DNA from: Kaistia terrae
GTDB taxonomy: Bacteria; Pseudomonadota; Alphaproteobacteria; Rhizobiales; Kaistiaceae
Direction of reading: 5' to 3'
NCBI RefSeq assembly: GCF_026344005.1
Contig: NZ_JAPKNH010000010.1
Coordinates: 1-64,000 of the forward strand
Length of the DNA stretch: 64,000 bases
The notes under the pieces are model-generated. The model ran no database searches, was not told the DNA's origin, and saw only the letters and a list, made by a program, of their open reading frames with translations. Shown here piece by piece: positions 61,395 to 64,000 of this stretch (positions within the stretch are counted from its first letter, which is position 1; every line of letters begins with the position of its first letter). A program made the position numbers and the translations under genes.

Positions 61395-62402
61395 ATGGAT
61401 AGACTGCGCATCGGCGTGATCGGCCTCGGCTGGTTCGGCGAGATCCACTGCGAGACGATCATCGGCGTGCCCAATCTCGAACTGGCGGCGTTGTGCACCC
61501 GCCAGCCTGACCGGCTCGCGGCGATGGGCGCTAAGTTCGGCGTGGCGAAGACCTATACCGACTACAACGACATGCTCGCCGATCCCGAGATCGACGCGGT
61601 GTCGATCTGCACGATGTGGGACCAGCATGTCGGACCGGCCGTCGCGGCGCTGAAGGCCGGCAAGCACGTCTTCCTCGAAAAGCCGATCGCCTCGACCGTC
61701 GAGGATGCGCGCACCATCGTCGAGGCCGCGAAGGGCGCGAAGGGCATCCTGTTCGTCGGTCATATCGTGCGCTTCAACCCGCGCTATCGCATGGCGAAGC
61801 AGGCGATCGACGCCGGCAAGATCGGCAAGATCGTCGCGCTGTCGTCGCGGCGGAACATACCCGCCGCCTGGACGCCGACCATCCTCAACAAGATCGGCCC
61901 GATCGTCGGCGACGCCATCCACGACACCGACGTCATGCTGTGGTTTACCGGCGAGAAGATCGTCTCGGCCTATGCGCAGACGATCTCGGTGCGAAACCTG
62001 ACGCATCCCGATATCGGCCAAACCATGTACCGCTTCGCAAGCGGCGCGACGGCGACGCTGGAGACCGTCTGGTGCATGCCGGAGAAGACGCCGTTCGACA
62101 TCGACGAGCGTATGTCGATCATCGGCACGGAAGGCATCATCCATGTGCAGGATACCTTCCCGAACCTCGGCATCGTCTCCAGCGACAAGCTGCACAGTCC
62201 GGACACGACTTATTGGCCGGAGTTCAACGGTGTGCGCGGCGGCGCGCTGCGTGACGAGTTCTCCTATTTCGCCAAATGCGCGCTGGCCGGCGAGACGCCC
62301 GTGATGGGCGTGCCCACGGATGCCGCGGCGGCGCTAGAGGCGACGCTGGCAGCGGAAGAATCTGCCCGAACGGGCAACGTCATCAGGATCGGACAGGGGT
62401 GA
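61395..62402 (+). CDS. Gfo/Idh/MocA family oxidoreductase (first copy)
   Basis: A 335-residue NAD(P)-dependent oxidoreductase. N-terminal Rossmann fold IGVIGLGWFGEIH (about residues 6-18), the EKPIA motif (FLEKPIAST, about 94-102) with the conserved Lys, and GDAIHDTDVMLWF (about 173-185) supplying the catalytic His in the family's D-x-x-x-H type motif. Substrates are usually inositols, sugars or sugar acids. Its stop codon nearly abuts the second copy. Confidence 0.9.
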   Translation: MDRLRIGVIGLGWFGEIHCETIIGVPNLELAALCTRQPDRLAAMGAKFGVAKTYTDYNDMLADPEIDAVSICTMWDQHVGPAVAALKAGKHVFLEKPIASTVEDARTIVEAAKGAKGILFVGHIVRFNPRYRMAKQAIDAGKIGKIVALSSRRNIPAAWTPTILNKIGPIVGDAIHDTDVMLWFTGEKIVSAYAQTISVRNLTHPDIGQTMYRFASGATATLETVWCMPEKTPFDIDERMSIIGTEGIIHVQDTFPNLGIVSSDKLHSPDTTYWPEFNGVRGGALRDEFSYFAKCALAGETPVMGVPTDAAAALEATLAAEESARTGNVIRIGQG

Positions 62403-62407
62403 GCGAA

Positions 62408-63451
62408 ATGGCCAAGCAACGGGTTCTCGTCGTCGGTCTCGGTAATATGGGCATGAGCCACGCGCTCGCCTATGCGAAGATCGACGGATACGAACTGGTC
62501 GGACTCTGCACGCGCAACATCGACAAGGTCGAATTGCCGCCGCAGCTGCAGGGCGTGCCGAAGTTCAGCAATTTTGAAGCCGCGCTGGCCGAGTTGAAGC
62601 CGGACGTCGTCTCGGTAAACACCATGCCCGACACGCATGCGGACTTCGCCATCAAGGCGATGGAAGCCGGCGCGCATGTCTTCGTCGAGAAGCCGATGGC
62701 AATCTCGGCCGCCGATGCCGAGCGGGTCGTCGAAGTCGCCAAGCGTACCAAGCGCAAGCTCGTCATCGGCTACATCCTGCGCCAGCATCCGAGCTGGGTG
62801 AAGTTTATCGAGATTGCGCGCGAACTTGGAACGCCGCTGGTCTTCCGCATGAACTTGAACCAGCAGTCAAATGGCGAGACCTGGGAGTGGCACAAGCGGC
62901 TGATGCAGAGCTTCCCGCCAATCGTCGATTGCGGCGTGCATTATGTCGACGTGATGTGCCAGATGACCTCGGCCAAGCCGGTGCGTGTGCATGCGATCGG
63001 CGCAAGGCTGACGGACGAGGTGCCGATCAACAATTACGGCCAGCTGCAGGTAATGTTCGAGGATGGCTCCGTCGGCTGGTACGAGGCCGGTTGGGGACCG
63101 ATGGTGTCCGAGCAGGCCTTCTTCGTGAAGGACGTGTTCGGCCCGAAGGGCTCGGCTTCGATCGTCATGGCGGAGAACAATTCGGGCGTGAAGTCGGACG
63201 ACATCAACGCCCACACCAAGACCAGCCAGATCCTTCGCCACTACGCCGACATGAGCAAGCCGGACGAGCGCATCGATGTCTCGGACGAACCGGATCACAA
63301 TGCCTTGTGCGAACGTGAGCAGCTCTATCTGCTGAAGGCGATCGAGGAGGACCTCGACCTGACCGACCACATGAACGATGGCGTCAAAAGCCTCAAGATC
63401 GTGCTGGCAGCGGACGAGTCGATCCACACCCAGCAGGTGGTCACGCTGTAG
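62408..63451 (+). CDS. Gfo/Idh/MocA family oxidoreductase (second copy)
   Basis: A 347-residue member with VLVVGLGNMGMSHALAY (about residues 6-22), the conserved HVFVEKPMAISA (about 94-105) and the catalytic region DCGVHYVDVMCQM (about 178-190). Only distantly similar to the preceding copy, so likely a different step of the same route or a heteromer. ATG at 62408 chosen; an in-frame GTG overlapping the previous stop is possible. Last gene of the operon, followed by an inverted repeat. Confidence 0.9.
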   Translation: MAKQRVLVVGLGNMGMSHALAYAKIDGYELVGLCTRNIDKVELPPQLQGVPKFSNFEAALAELKPDVVSVNTMPDTHADFAIKAMEAGAHVFVEKPMAISAADAERVVEVAKRTKRKLVIGYILRQHPSWVKFIEIARELGTPLVFRMNLNQQSNGETWEWHKRLMQSFPPIVDCGVHYVDVMCQMTSAKPVRVHAIGARLTDEVPINNYGQLQVMFEDGSVGWYEAGWGPMVSEQAFFVKDVFGPKGSASIVMAENNSGVKSDDINAHTKTSQILRHYADMSKPDERIDVSDEPDHNALCEREQLYLLKAIEEDLDLTDHMNDGVKSLKIVLAADESIHTQQVVTL

Positions 63452-63463
63452 CGATGGCTCAAT

Positions 63464-63511
63464 GTTCTCATCATCGACTCGTTCATCAGTTCTCATCAAG
63501 TCGATGAGAAC
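63464..63511 (+). terminator. Stem-loop after the Gfo/Idh/MocA operon
   Basis: GTTCTCATC(ATC)GACT at 63464-63479 pairs with AGTCGATGAGAAC at 63499-63511, with a 3-nt bulge. It starts 12 bp after the stop codon and has no T-tract. It marks the likely 3' end of the operon. Confidence 0.45.
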
Positions 63512-63580
63512 GATAATTCTGCGATTGACCTTGTCCTCAAGACGTGGGGATAAGTCGCGGCACAGACTCAATGCGCAATC

Positions 63581-64000
63581 ATGTTTGTGCATCACACCCG
63601 CAAGCCCAGCGGACAAGCCGCGAGCGTAGACGACGCTCGCGGTGCTTCAGCTCTCCTGGCCGCGGCGCGAGTGGTTCGCCACATATAGCCGATTGCCGAC
63701 TCCGAGATGGCCAAGTTTGGAGTCTTGAAGGGATCGAATGTCTTCAGAGCTACCATTGGGAAGGCCAACATGGCGCCCCGCTCGGAAGAGGCCGAGTGGT
63801 ATCGAATAGTTCGGTCAACCTCGGCAATGGCCCTGGTTCTGCAGGGGACGAGGTGGGCGTCGTGGAAAAATGGCACCCAGTTGGCGGCCCTTCGGATGAC
63901 GAACGAATGAAGGCTCTTGCTGTGCTGGCAAAGGCTAAGACTAAGACGCGGAAAGATGAGCAATCGCCGGAGTGGGTAGGCCATGCAATTGCGCGGGGTC
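63581..64000 (+). pseudogene. Broken RepA-like AAA family ATPase, cut by window edge
   Basis: Degraded C-terminal part of a phage/plasmid-type AAA ATPase (hexameric RepA-like helicase). Readable pieces: MFVHHTRKPSGQAASVDDAR and GASALLAAARVVRHI (63581-63685), then an in-frame TAG (about 63686-63688), then MAKFGV, GKANMAPRSEEAEWYRIV (about 63758-63811), a frameshift near 63812, and VNLGNGPGSAGDEVGVVEKW (about 63814-63873) continuing to SPEWVGHAIARG at the window end. The order HHTRK, RGASAL-x-AAR, NGKANMAP, LGNG, VGVVEKW and the late WVGHAI matches this family. At least one nonsense and one frameshift mutation. Confidence 0.75.

Noticed and set aside
63592-63984. 130-codon minus-strand frame at the right edge
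   Set aside because: The plus strand shows recognisable, broken RepA-like ATPase segments over the same bases, so the minus frame is a chance reading.

Overview
The window is GC-rich DNA with dense gene packing, Tat and Sec exported binding proteins, a ccmCDG cytochrome c block, a dapF-mtaB-ftsY-ispZ core operon, and a DUF1127 gene followed by CCUCCUCCC-loop hairpins. Together these point to an alphaproteobacterium of the order Hyphomicrobiales (Rhizobiales). A Kaistia-like soil or water bacterium would fit, but I cannot fix the genus from sequence alone.

Layout. 0.2-3.3 kb: a LysR regulator divergent from an MFS efflux protein, then an SDR. 3.4-9.2 kb: a GntR/FCD regulator divergent from a carbohydrate (CUT1) ABC importer without its own ATPase and a GH51 alpha-L-arabinofuranosidase, forming an arabinoside uptake and cleavage unit. 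9.4-17.4 kb: housekeeping genes, namely ccmCDG, the ispZ/ftsY/mtaB/dapF operon read leftwards, and pncB. 17.6-22.6 kb: a GH144-type beta-glucanase-like gene overlapping an SbmA/YddA-type transporter whose ATPase motifs are all eroded, and glpK. 22.7-32 kb: small secreted proteins, DUF1993, a DUF1127 gene with a triple-hairpin stress sRNA, DUF1275, an L,D-transpeptidase, AI-2E and YihY family membrane proteins, a phosphatase coupled to a porin-signature mini-protein, and a BTAD regulator.

32-52 kb is rich in sulfur chemistry: a 1-Cys peroxiredoxin, a persulfide dioxygenase-rhodanese fusion, a ClC channel with a MarR regulator, then an Rrf2 regulator divergent from a mercaptopyruvate/thiosulfate-type sulfurtransferase and a CUT2 ABC importer. 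Next come a five-gene Liv/Urt-type importer read leftwards and, across a shared promoter region, a LysR regulator, an isochorismatase-fold protein lacking two catalytic residues, an acyl-CoA dehydrogenase homologue with Gln246 and Arg85 (the pattern of 3-sulfinopropionyl-CoA desulfinase) and a class III CoA-transferase. I read this last unit as a probable import and desulfination pathway for an organosulfur acid.

52-64 kb: an exported amidohydrolase, a lipocalin lipoprotein, then genome scars (a broken phage integrase, a broken D-aminoacylase-like gene beside an RpiR regulator). The RpiR gene faces a NitT/TauT-type ABC importer followed by VOC, SDR and two Gfo/Idh/MocA genes, an importer plus dehydrogenase catabolic operon of unknown substrate. 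The right edge holds a broken RepA-like AAA ATPase, another mobile-element relic. Several intergenic regions carry long palindromic repeats, including a 51-bp sequence present twice in opposite orientation.
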